Assembly (NCBI GenBank): GCA_024695815.1
Contig: JAILHK010000013.1
Coordinates: forward strand, 1 to 64,000
Reading direction: 5' to 3'
Length of the DNA: 64,000 nucleotides
DNA from: Prevotella sp.
Lineage (GTDB): Bacteria > Bacteroidota > Bacteroidia > Bacteroidales > Bacteroidaceae
Shown here: positions 1 to 9,520 of the stretch, one piece after another
Layout: each line of letters begins with the position of its first letter
How positions within the stretch are numbered: the first letter of the stretch is position 1
Translations under genes and position numbers: made by a program
The notes under the pieces: generated by a model
Databases searched by the model: none
Seen by the model: only the letters and a program-made list of their open reading frames with translations
What the model was told of the DNA's origin: nothing

Positions 1-50
1 AAAACCTCTTTGAGCAGTTGCTGCTCTGACTCTCTATCATAGAACTTCAT
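1..50 (-). CDS. AAA-family ATPase, N-terminus only (runs off window start)
   Basis: Reverse strand reads MKFYDRESEQQLLKEV..., the typical start of DUF234/DUF4143-type ATPases; TATCTTTG promoter box at 98-105 on minus strand. Confidence 0.5.
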   Translation of the reverse strand, partial: MKFYDRESEQQLLKEV

Positions 51-418
51 AACCCGAAATGATAATGGTCATTATAATAATGACGGTTATTATTTTGCAA
101 AGATACAAATTATCCCTGAATATACAAGTAAAATGAAGAAAAAATAACAAAAAATTATTCTTATTTGATTACTTTATCTACTTTTGCATCAGATTTGAAA
201 AGGTCTGTCATTTGATGATGGCCGATGAGTTCAAGAGTGATTCATCTCAAATCTTAAGAGAATTATTGAAACAGAATCGGTCCTTGCGTAAATAGCCGCA
301 AAATTGGCGCAAAAGCAAGTGTCAAATCATGATAACACCATTATCATGCCAAAATAAAGAAGGATATAGTGGCTACACCTACTCAAAGTAGTAAGTATTC
401 TTATCATTATCGCCTTGT

Positions 419-1624
419 ATGTATCTACTATATACAAGAATCCTAAAAACACATAGAGATTTACCCGAAAAAACACAAAAAATCACAAACAACCGAACGA
501 ATTCATCACAAACAACCGAACGAATTCATCACAAACGACCGAACAAAATCACCACAAACAACCGAAAAATTACAAAATACGAATGGCAGACAATAACAGA
601 ACTATGGGACACTATCAGAAATGAGGTGGATAAGCGAAGTGCTTTTTCTCAATTCATCCTGACGGGTTCTACTGTTGCTCCACAGGCTGAAGACACTGTT
701 CACAGCGGAACGGGGCGTATTGGCAGAGTCAAAATGCGACCGATGAGTCTATATGAGTCTGGCGAGTCTACCGGCAGTGTCAGCCTGGCTAAGCTCTTTG
801 ATGGCGAGACGTTCGAACCGCAACCAAATAGCATTGATTTGGAGCGTATAGCCTTTCTGACATGCCGTGGTGGCTGGCCACAAGCAACGCTGCTGGAAGG
901 TGATATTGCACTGGATCAGGCCTTTGGCTATGTTGATGACATTTCTGAAAGAGATATACAACGCGTTGACGGAGTAAAACGCAGCCCAGAGCGTACACGT
1001 CTATTACTACGCTCGTATGCTCGCAACATTTCTCAGCAAGTACCCTATAGCACCATCAAGGCCGATATGCTGTCAAACGACTCACAAACACTTGACGAGG
1101 ATACCGTTGCCAACTACATCAAAGCACTGAGAAAGCTTTTTGTAATTGAAGACCTTGATGCATGGAATCCAAATATCCGCAGTAAGGCAGCTATTCGTAC
1201 AAGCGACACACGCCATTTCGTTGATCCAAGCATAGGTACGGCATCGTTAGGCTTAGGTCCCAAAGACCTAATAAATGATCTGGACTCGTTCGGACTCATC
1301 TTCGAAGATATGGCCGTGCGTGACCTGCGTGTTTTTGCCGAGGCACTCGACGGGAAACTGTATCATTATCGCGACAGTTCAGGCCTGGAGTGTGACACCG
1401 TGTTACATCGTCGCAACGGCACGTATGGACTAATTGAGGTGAAGCTTGGTGGCGAAAAACTGATAAACGATGGTGCAGATGCTTTGAATACGCTTGCCGA
1501 TACCATAGATACCACGAAAATGAAGAAGCCTTCATTCAAGATGGTACTAACTGCTGTTGGCCCCTATGCATACCAACGGCCAGATGGCATATTTGTGGTT
1601 CCCATTGGTTGTTTGAAAGATTAA
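419..1624 (+). pseudogene. DUF4143-type ATPase lacking its N-terminal P-loop region; ORF N-terminus made of 23-nt tandem repeats
   Basis: EWQTITELWDTIRNEVDKR...FILTGSTV...HTGTGRI-like region and C-terminal DUF4143/nuclease-like region present; no Walker A; codons ~20-50 derive from a tandem repeat. Confidence 0.6.
480..580. repeat. ~4 copies of a 23-nt tandem repeat (atcacaaacaaccgaacgaattc)
   Basis: Direct reading; period 23 shifts reading frame each copy. Confidence 0.85.
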
Positions 1625-1629
1625 CACAA

Positions 1630-1661
1630 AAAACGGCTCCTCAAAAGGGAGCCGCTTTTCA
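1630..1661 (+). terminator. intrinsic terminator
   Basis: cggctcc-tcaaaa-gggagccg followed by T-run. Confidence 0.75.
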
Positions 1662-1762
1662 TTTGAGCATATTCCTATTATTAGGTACTCGAATAGTGCT
1701 GTATCATCATGGAGTCAAGCTTCTATAGTATTGGTTATAAAATCTTCGAGAAAAGAATGATG

Positions 1763-4108
1763 TTAAAATCCCACCCGATACTCCAATGTACTTTCTGTTG
1801 TCGTAAACAACGGCTCGCCCTCTTCGTAAGAACCGAACTCTTCAAGGTGTTTTACTCGCAGGTGTGCTATCAGTTCACGAATCTTTAGTTTACCTAGCGT
1901 TACCTCCTCATCAAACCGGAAGAAGAAATGAGGTCCTTTTACGTCAAATGGATACCAAGTGTCACCCATTCGTTTTTCCGTTACCTTGCTTGCTGTATCT
2001 TTAACATGAAAAACACGATACTCACCTGTTTGTTCTACGCCATCCGTATAAAGGACTACGAACTGGATATTTTTCTTCTCGTAAAAATATGATGTGTGAG
2101 CACCAGGACGTGGTGGTTCACCTTTAACTTCAAGACGTACATTATATACCAACGAACCCTTGTCATTATTGCCCAGAATCCATTGCAAATGTGCTTCATC
2201 CTTGTAGTATCCCACCAATATACCTTTACCGGCATATCGTTCCAGATAATGAAGCGTTAGCCATTGCGAATGTGGTACAGGTTGTTGTAGTTCCTGTTCA
2301 ATAGCGGGTTTAAGCACGTCCTGTGGATCTTGTCCCATACCGCATTTCTCTACTACAAAGTATCGTGACAACTCATCGAATTGCGCTTGTGTTTTTTCTG
2401 GTTCCTTCGCTGGACGAGCGTAAGCAAAATAAGTCATTCGTTCCTCACCATACGGTTGGAACACCCTGCCGTTCAACTCATAGAAGTGCTGCTGCAGATA
2501 CAATGCCCCGTCCACGCCCAAACGAGCACGCATAGCATATATCATAAACTCCTTTTGGATGACAGCCCTTATCTCTTCACGGAACTTCTTTCTTACATAT
2601 TCTTTCCATTGCGATTTCTCGTTGGCCTTGTTACGTGCATACAAGAATAGCACATACAGGAAGTTTACATCATATTGCGATAGAAACAGCGTATCTCTGT
2701 CAAACAAGCGGTCAGGGAACTGATACGAGATCTTTGTGCAATGTTCCTCGTTTTTATCCTTATGCGGTCGTATATTCTCCTGTACATTATATTTGAGGTC
2801 ATCATTGACAAAGGCGCTGATAAAGAAATTAGGAATCACATCATAGCCCTCTGTCATGGATGTATCCTGTAAGCGGATATTACCAAAACGTCCTCTATCT
2901 GCAAGTCTCTTTTGCTTGTCTAGTTCATCATACGCAGTATCTTCCGATAGGAATAGATTGATGTTCCATTGTATGACGTTCCTTGCATACGTGTACTGCT
3001 TATAGATAGATTCGGATGTCAGTGGATGTCCACTCTTATAGTATTTACTGTCACCTATATAATAGACTTCTCTGTTTGTTTGAGTCTCTGCAGATGTCAA
3101 TGCCATATCTGTGTACATGTGGTCCACTCGCTTGCCATCGTCTTGGTCTGCCAATCCTTTGGGAATATCCTGATGAGGTGTGCCTATCAGTTCGTCTATC
3201 ATTGCCTCAAATACAATATTGAAGCTCTTGGCCAACAGATACTCCTGTGCATTTGTGTTAATCGCTATTCGATACGAGTTTTCAAAGAAAGCATAGCACA
3301 AGTCCCATAGCTGGAGAGCCTTGTCTGAGAAGTACTTGTACTTTATCTGCATCAGCCTCGTCTTTCCCATCCCGTGCATGTATTGTGTGAACTGCTTGCC
3401 AGTAATCAGTTCGTACTGAATGTTGATAGGCGTATGGAAACCGTATGCTCCATTCAAATAGTTAAGGATGCTGTAGAAGATAACAAACAATTCCTCCTCG
3501 TAGTTGACAATACGTTTCTTGTTCACAGGATTCAGATACACCACATCCTTATCCTGCACAAAAGCCTGTGAATGTGAGATGGTTCGTGTCCAGTTGATTT
3601 TGTTGTTTCCCCTGTGCAAGTTCTTGATAGTGAAAAGCACGAAGTCGCGGTTCTCCTGGTTGAAGTTAATGAGCGACAGCACAATATCCAGATACGTTTT
3701 CGCCTGATGTTTGCGACCTTTACCCGCCTGTGGCAGATGCTTGTAAAGAATCGCCTTACTCTTGGGATTCGCTTTGTAGAACACATTCAATGCCCTATAT
3801 ATCCACACAGAGAACTCGTAGATAAACTTCCGATACTCCTTGCTTAACTTTTCCTGACCTTTCGGTTCCATCACCATTTCTGGCGTAACAGGTTCGCCAG
3901 ACTCTTGCTGCACACCCACCAATGTTTCCTGTTCCGTCAATAGCACCTTAGGCAGAATGAACACACAGTCGTGCAGGTGTGGGTTATAGAAATAGCCCAC
4001 ATACTGCACACTCACCCGCTTGTCAACATCTTGCAAGACGTAGATGTCCTTCAGGACTTTCTCCACTCGTGAGCTTTCGTACTGGTGTTCTTCAAACAGG
4101 ATATACAT
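1763..4108 (-). CDS. LlaJI-family-like restriction endonuclease subunit (PD-(D/E)xK)
   Basis: VDHMYTD...YYIGDSKYYK catalytic-type motif; directly downstream of McrB-like subunit, overlapping by 1 nt. Confidence 0.7.
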   Translation of the reverse strand: MYILFEEHQYESSRVEKVLKDIYVLQDVDKRVSVQYVGYFYNPHLHDCVFILPKVLLTEQETLVGVQQESGEPVTPEMVMEPKGQEKLSKEYRKFIYEFSVWIYRALNVFYKANPKSKAILYKHLPQAGKGRKHQAKTYLDIVLSLINFNQENRDFVLFTIKNLHRGNNKINWTRTISHSQAFVQDKDVVYLNPVNKKRIVNYEEELFVIFYSILNYLNGAYGFHTPINIQYELITGKQFTQYMHGMGKTRLMQIKYKYFSDKALQLWDLCYAFFENSYRIAINTNAQEYLLAKSFNIVFEAMIDELIGTPHQDIPKGLADQDDGKRVDHMYTDMALTSAETQTNREVYYIGDSKYYKSGHPLTSESIYKQYTYARNVIQWNINLFLSEDTAYDELDKQKRLADRGRFGNIRLQDTSMTEGYDVIPNFFISAFVNDDLKYNVQENIRPHKDKNEEHCTKISYQFPDRLFDRDTLFLSQYDVNFLYVLFLYARNKANEKSQWKEYVRKKFREEIRAVIQKEFMIYAMRARLGVDGALYLQQHFYELNGRVFQPYGEERMTYFAYARPAKEPEKTQAQFDELSRYFVVEKCGMGQDPQDVLKPAIEQELQQPVPHSQWLTLHYLERYAGKGILVGYYKDEAHLQWILGNNDKGSLVYNVRLEVKGEPPRPGAHTSYFYEKKNIQFVVLYTDGVEQTGEYRVFHVKDTASKVTEKRMGDTWYPFDVKGPHFFFRFDEEVTLGKLKIRELIAHLRVKHLEEFGSYEEGEPLFTTTESTLEYRVGF

Positions 4109-6129
4109 TAGTTCTTTTCTTCTTCCTTTTTCTTCCAGTTCATCACCTTCTGCACGAAGTCAGTCACCATTTCGGGATTCACATCGTTGCTGTCTTCCTT
4201 GTAGAAGTCAGGGAAAGTCAAATCATGCACCCTCCCCTCTTTGTCTTTATACTGGAACAACGAGGCGTCATCAAAGCCATAGTCTTTGAACACGTCGTTC
4301 CAAAGATAGAACAGCACCTTGCTTACGAATGTATCTACGGAGATAAGGTCGTTTTCACTATTTGGCAACTCAGATCTTTCTGGCGTCTTCTTATCAGGCT
4401 TGCAGAAGAAGTAGCCTAACTGTTTGTCGGCACTCGATGTCATAGAGGCGATGATGTCGTTGACTTTATGGATGAAGTCCCACCAATCCACAGGTTTTTC
4501 CACTCCATCAGCATCCTTTATCCTCACATCTATTTTCCATTCCTTTCCCTCGTTCTTAATCTTCATGTATTTCCACTCCCAGCGACGCTTGAAAGCAGAG
4601 TCGATAGGGAACAGACTCTGGTCACTTGTGTTCATTGTGGCCCAGATGTAGAGGTTGGGAGGTAATAAAAGTATACGTCCTTCCTGAATATCCTTAGAAA
4701 GAGTTGCGCCATAATTACTTATATAATTCTTTACGGTTCCTTCAACATCTATATTCTTGGTTAGCTTATACTCTTTACTATGTTCAAATGCGTCTTTGAT
4801 CGCTTGATGTAAATCTGTATCTGCTTCGATTGGGTATGAAGAGAAACAATTATCCGCTCTGTCCAGCAATTGGAATAGATCACCAAATATCTGAGCACAG
4901 TTTCCTCGATTTATTTCCTCTATAACAAGGAATTGTGGCTGTGGATTATCTGGACAATCTGCCATCTTTTTCCAAGCATAAAGGTATGCTTTTGTAAATG
5001 CCTGCATCACAAATTTATAGGTTATCCGTTTCTCTTTGTAAGTTCCTTCATTTTGATTGAGGCTAATCCCGTTATTAATTACGACTGGAACAATTTGAAC
5101 ATTGGTTTCATCCACCACTGGTTTGTACGCACCAACAAAGGTGGAATAGTCACTATCTGGATGGAATGTTGTTCGAATAGAACAATATTTCCCGTTCTTA
5201 ATTATATCATCTATCTTATGAGACTTACCAGTACCAGGAGCGCCATAGTATATTTCTTGACAATTCTCTAGAGAAGGATTATCTTCTTTGAATCTAACAA
5301 AGGCTTTTGGCATATCTTGAGTTAAATCGATATCCAAATTCTGATAAGTGGTTAGCGCTTTACTATAAGCTTCAGGGTAATCAATGATTGAATTGAGAAC
5401 TGACTCTATGACGTTCTTTGTCTTCATATAGAAATGGTTATAAAAGAATTCGATATAATTTGGATTTATAGAAACTCTTCCGTTCCTTATTTTAAACAGT
5501 TGGCAATTTTTGTCAATTAATGTCCACATTCTACTATTTCCCATATAGTAGTTGACATGTTTAGACGGAGGAGGATTCGTGGACAATATCTCTACCGTAT
5601 CTTCCAACTCATTATAAGAATCACATGTCATTACATATGAAAATAGCTGTTCAGTAGAAATGCTCTCAATTCCACGTAGATGAAGAGCATATAAGACATC
5701 AAAAATATAGAAAACAGGCAGAATATGATGAGTATTTGAATTATCATTTCTGTCTATAATTGCACTCATTTTGATTTTTAACAATTGTTCCGTCTTAATG
5801 GTATTGTACTCATCAGAACCTATTGGATATTTCCGTAGTTCTCGAAAAACGGGAGTTACAGATTCTTGACTATACCGACTACCCGTTTTAGTGACGAGTC
5901 CAAATAGTTGGGCGGAAGATAGCATTCTATGGTTGCATCTGAATCCGTTGAAGTCGTGCCGCACAAAGTAATCTTCAATGTTCTCATTTTCTGGATGTGA
6001 AATACTTGCAAATATACACGCGGCCTTGAAGACATCGTCAAACGAAGTCTCTTGTTTGGCAAAAGTCCATATACTTTTAATAGTGAGGGACTCCTGTTTG
6101 CGTTTCAAAATGGTACTAATATCTGTCAT
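4108..6129 (-). CDS. McrB-like AAA+ NTPase, restriction subunit
   Basis: Walker A GAPGTGKS; LVIEEINRGNCAQIFGDLFQLLDR; ATMNTSDQSLFPIDSAFKRRW. Confidence 0.85.
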   Translation of the reverse strand: MTDISTILKRKQESLTIKSIWTFAKQETSFDDVFKAACIFASISHPENENIEDYFVRHDFNGFRCNHRMLSSAQLFGLVTKTGSRYSQESVTPVFRELRKYPIGSDEYNTIKTEQLLKIKMSAIIDRNDNSNTHHILPVFYIFDVLYALHLRGIESISTEQLFSYVMTCDSYNELEDTVEILSTNPPPSKHVNYYMGNSRMWTLIDKNCQLFKIRNGRVSINPNYIEFFYNHFYMKTKNVIESVLNSIIDYPEAYSKALTTYQNLDIDLTQDMPKAFVRFKEDNPSLENCQEIYYGAPGTGKSHKIDDIIKNGKYCSIRTTFHPDSDYSTFVGAYKPVVDETNVQIVPVVINNGISLNQNEGTYKEKRITYKFVMQAFTKAYLYAWKKMADCPDNPQPQFLVIEEINRGNCAQIFGDLFQLLDRADNCFSSYPIEADTDLHQAIKDAFEHSKEYKLTKNIDVEGTVKNYISNYGATLSKDIQEGRILLLPPNLYIWATMNTSDQSLFPIDSAFKRRWEWKYMKIKNEGKEWKIDVRIKDADGVEKPVDWWDFIHKVNDIIASMTSSADKQLGYFFCKPDKKTPERSELPNSENDLISVDTFVSKVLFYLWNDVFKDYGFDDASLFQYKDKEGRVHDLTFPDFYKEDSNDVNPEMVTDFVQKVMNWKKKEEEKN

Positions 6130-7259
6130 CTACAATCAATATTCATTGGGGATTCAAATAAGTTCTTAACTAGCACTGCTAAGAAATAGGATAGTTTTGG
6201 CGGAACTGCATTTCCTATTTGTCTACATATAGAAGATTTAGAGCCAATGAACTCGAAAGAATCAGGGAAAGATTGTACCCTGGCGGCTTCTCTTGGTGTT
6301 AGAGTTCTGTCTTGCTCTGGATGAATAAATCGTCCACCAGCAGGAGTGTCAAAACGAGTAGTAATCGTCATTGTTGGCAGATTCCAATCTAATCTACCAT
6401 ATGCTCCACTATGTACAGAATGGATTTCTTCATCAAGTGAAGTCCAGTTTTGACCAGTTGACACTTTTTTCATGCGCCCAATTGCCATATTGTTATGTTT
6501 AGTTGCAACATGGTTTGTTATGATACCATCATTATTTCTTAGCACTCTTTGATAATGAGTTTTAGCAGGACTAAGTTTGGCCCTTCCCGTTTCTGAAGGT
6601 GCGGGAATGTCTGAAATGGCATCAAACAGGGACACAGGTTTGAAGAAATCGGGATATGATTGTTCAATAATCTCTTTATTATTATCAAATAGTTTATCTA
6701 TATCAAAATCATGATTGAGCATTCCTATTAATATTACTCGTTCACGTCTTTGAGGAATTCCAAAATCAACAGCCTTACAAACCTTATGATGTACATAGTA
6801 TTTGTCACCCTCAAAGTTCTCTGAATTACCAAAAGCACAGATTATCTCGTCAAATATCTCTCCCTTATCCTTTGATAGAATACCCTTTACGTTCTCAAAG
6901 ACAAAGATTTTTGGACGAACTATTCTTACCACGTTGACATAATGTCTGAAAAGATAATTTCTGGGATCATTCATGAACGCGTTCTTCTCCCTTATTCGTG
7001 CACCGGCCATAGAAAAACCTTGGCAAGGAGGACCGCCAATAATTATGTCTGCTTCATCTTTTTTAAAGTGGTTTTCGTCAACAATCTTACCTATGTCCTC
7101 AGCATACATAAGAGTTTTGGGATGATTATGGGAGTACGAAGAAGCGATTTCCTTGTCAAATTCAACAGCTTTGACAATTTCATAACCTGCTTTTTCAAAT
7201 CCAACAGAAAAGCCTCCACATCCGGCAAACAAATCTATTACCTTTAATTTATGCTCCAT
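6126..7259 (-). CDS. DNA (cytosine-5)-methyltransferase
   Basis: FAGCGGFSVGFEKAGY, GGPPCQGFSMAG, FENVKGI, PQRRERVILIG, LTPREAARVQSFPDSF motifs. Confidence 0.95.
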   Translation of the reverse strand: MEHKLKVIDLFAGCGGFSVGFEKAGYEIVKAVEFDKEIASSYSHNHPKTLMYAEDIGKIVDENHFKKDEADIIIGGPPCQGFSMAGARIREKNAFMNDPRNYLFRHYVNVVRIVRPKIFVFENVKGILSKDKGEIFDEIICAFGNSENFEGDKYYVHHKVCKAVDFGIPQRRERVILIGMLNHDFDIDKLFDNNKEIIEQSYPDFFKPVSLFDAISDIPAPSETGRAKLSPAKTHYQRVLRNNDGIITNHVATKHNNMAIGRMKKVSTGQNWTSLDEEIHSVHSGAYGRLDWNLPTMTITTRFDTPAGGRFIHPEQDRTLTPREAARVQSFPDSFEFIGSKSSICRQIGNAVPPKLSYFLAVLVKNLFESPMNIDCR

Positions 7260-8901
7260 CGCTTATTCTGTATTTTTCGTTAAACCTCTTTATGTAGTTC
7301 AATTCTGGTGCAGACAATTTATACACCGATTTTAGTTCATTATCTATCTCGTCAATGATATCCTTACAAAGCTTATGCTTGTATTCGTAATCAACTTGTT
7401 TCGTACCTACGTATTCCTTGGTGGCCTCTAATCGGTTTTCAAGTTTTTCGAACAAGACTGACCATTTTTTTTGTTTTGGAATCCTATTAGGGATTTTTAT
7501 GAAGGATAGTTCTTTGTTTGTAATATGCCATCCATCGGACACAATTGTCCACATCAGAAAGAACAGACTTGAATTCAACAAGCAATAAACAAAGGGGAGT
7601 TTAGTTTTATCTATTTTATATTCCTTGTAACTGTTTGATTTCATATCCTTGGAAAAAACTTTCATCCAAAAACATGCACGCAGGTTTATAAAAAAACTTC
7701 CTTTATTGTTTCCTTTGTTCAAAGAAAGAATGTCTTCGCCTTTGTATGAAAGTATCTTTTTATATATTGCTGTTCCCGTAGAATCTCCTAGTTTAGGCCA
7801 GTATCTATTATCGAATAGATGAATTTTTTCTAGGGACAAGTTGCAGAAAAGAGTTTCCCGTTCTGACCTATACCAATGATTGTACTTTGAGGTGTAAATA
7901 CCTTCTATGGCTTTTGTTTTCTGAGCCATTAATATTGTAAGTTTCTGGTGAACTCCAGAAAAAAGACAATCTGGTCTATCGGCAAAATTGAGAAGTAGTT
8001 GTTTCCCTGTTTGCGAATGTACATATTCTCTAATTGCCCCCATTCTTGCAGTAGATATATACGAAAGCGGTACTACAAATGCCAAGACCCCATCAGGCTT
8101 AAGCATAGTAGCAACATTCTTCATCACATCTGCATAGACGTTCCCAAAATCATATACAATGGTTCCCTCATATTTCCCATATTCGATATAAGGCGGATTG
8201 CCAACGATAATGTCATAATTGGCAAAGACATGTCCCTTATAGTCAACCATATCAACATTATAAAAGCATTCCGAAATCACCTTAGCTATAGGGACTACAT
8301 CTAACTCTTCCTCGAAAGAATCTATGACCAAGAAGAACAGTCTGAGCTTTGTAATATCTGTTGATGTACTTTCTATATCATTACCAATAATCGTTCCAAT
8401 AACATTTAATAAAGGAATGTCATTACAGATTCCAGTTTTTATCAATTCAATCTTTTGAGCCAATGCACTTACTAAAAAAGCTCCCGCTCCACAAGTCGGG
8501 TCAAAAACAGACGACTGCAAAACAACACGAACAGACTCGTTACTTAACCCTTTTAATTGTTGTTGTATAAGTGAAGAAGACGAGACAGTAACCAAAGAAG
8601 GATTTATGTGGTGATAGAATGAATTTAACACCATAAAATCAGTCACATCACTATCGGTATAGAAGACTCCTGCACTTTTCCTTCTTGATTCTTTTTCATT
8701 TACCCTAGCAAGGGCATCTTGAAGAACAACTTTTTTTAATTGCGTATCTGGTACTTGGAAATTGTATTTCTCATAGGTGCCCTTCAACAAAAGCTTAAGT
8801 GCTGAAAAGATTTTGATAGAATATGAATTATTGCCTCCATATCTATGTGATATGTGACTAACAACGATTTCTTGTATGTTATCGAAAATGGTGCTTGCCA
8901 T
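7249..8901 (-). CDS. N6-adenine DNA methyltransferase (Eco57I-like)
   Basis: DPTCGAGAFLVSAL and DIIVGNPPYIEYGKY motifs. Confidence 0.9.
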   Translation of the reverse strand: MASTIFDNIQEIVVSHISHRYGGNNSYSIKIFSALKLLLKGTYEKYNFQVPDTQLKKVVLQDALARVNEKESRRKSAGVFYTDSDVTDFMVLNSFYHHINPSLVTVSSSSLIQQQLKGLSNESVRVVLQSSVFDPTCGAGAFLVSALAQKIELIKTGICNDIPLLNVIGTIIGNDIESTSTDITKLRLFFLVIDSFEEELDVVPIAKVISECFYNVDMVDYKGHVFANYDIIVGNPPYIEYGKYEGTIVYDFGNVYADVMKNVATMLKPDGVLAFVVPLSYISTARMGAIREYVHSQTGKQLLLNFADRPDCLFSGVHQKLTILMAQKTKAIEGIYTSKYNHWYRSERETLFCNLSLEKIHLFDNRYWPKLGDSTGTAIYKKILSYKGEDILSLNKGNNKGSFFINLRACFWMKVFSKDMKSNSYKEYKIDKTKLPFVYCLLNSSLFFLMWTIVSDGWHITNKELSFIKIPNRIPKQKKWSVLFEKLENRLEATKEYVGTKQVDYEYKHKLCKDIIDEIDNELKSVYKLSAPELNYIKRFNEKYRISDGA

Positions 8902-8962
8902 TTCTTATTTCTCTCGCCAAGCACCTAAACGAGTCTGTTTATATTATCATTCACCTACATAC

Positions 8963-9306
8963 AAAAAAACGTGGGTGCTTAACTCATGCCTGTTTGTTGT
9001 TCACGGCCTTCCACAGCCTTGGTAATTAAACAGACAGAGAAACACCCACGCAGGAGTATATAGTACACCCGTAAAGTGTGCTTGAGGGCACAAAGCACCC
9101 TCTCAGCACACTACGGAGTAGTATATGATACACCCCGTGGTGTCACCCTAGCATTTGTTTTTGAATTACCGTTCGATTGTGGAAGTTTTGAACAACCAAA
9201 AACAAAGCGTCAGTAACGCCTTTCAATATGTAGTGCTCCACCCTGTGGCTCCATCCTCCTCAAAGGACATCCTTGCCGCAATAAGCAGATAGCATCTGCA
9301 AAGATA
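8963..9306 (-). ncRNA. Structured leader or ncRNA upstream of the R-M operon, ending in a terminator
   Basis: Minus-strand TATCTTTG box at 9299-9306; successive hairpins; CGTGGGTG...CACCCACG followed by T7 (8963-9050). Confidence 0.6.
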
Positions 9307-9520
9307 CAACTTATTTCTGATATAAGCATCAAAGTGATTCGAATTTACACTTTATTTAAAGGAAAAGGGATTTTCATCAAACTTATACCCCAAAAAGTAA
9401 ACAAACAAACTATCGGTACTCACGTATTCATTTTTTAAGGCATCAAGGTGTAACTATTTGCTTATTTCATACTAAATCAGAAATGAAATGGTGCATAGTA
9501 ATGCCACTATTTGCTTGCTT

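Noticed and set aside
8963-9306. tmRNA, RNase P RNA, SRP RNA or retron msr-msd
   Set aside because: No tRNA-like T-arm or tag ORF, no RNase P or SRP signature seen by eye, and no reverse transcriptase nearby; 6S-like RNA not excluded without Infernal
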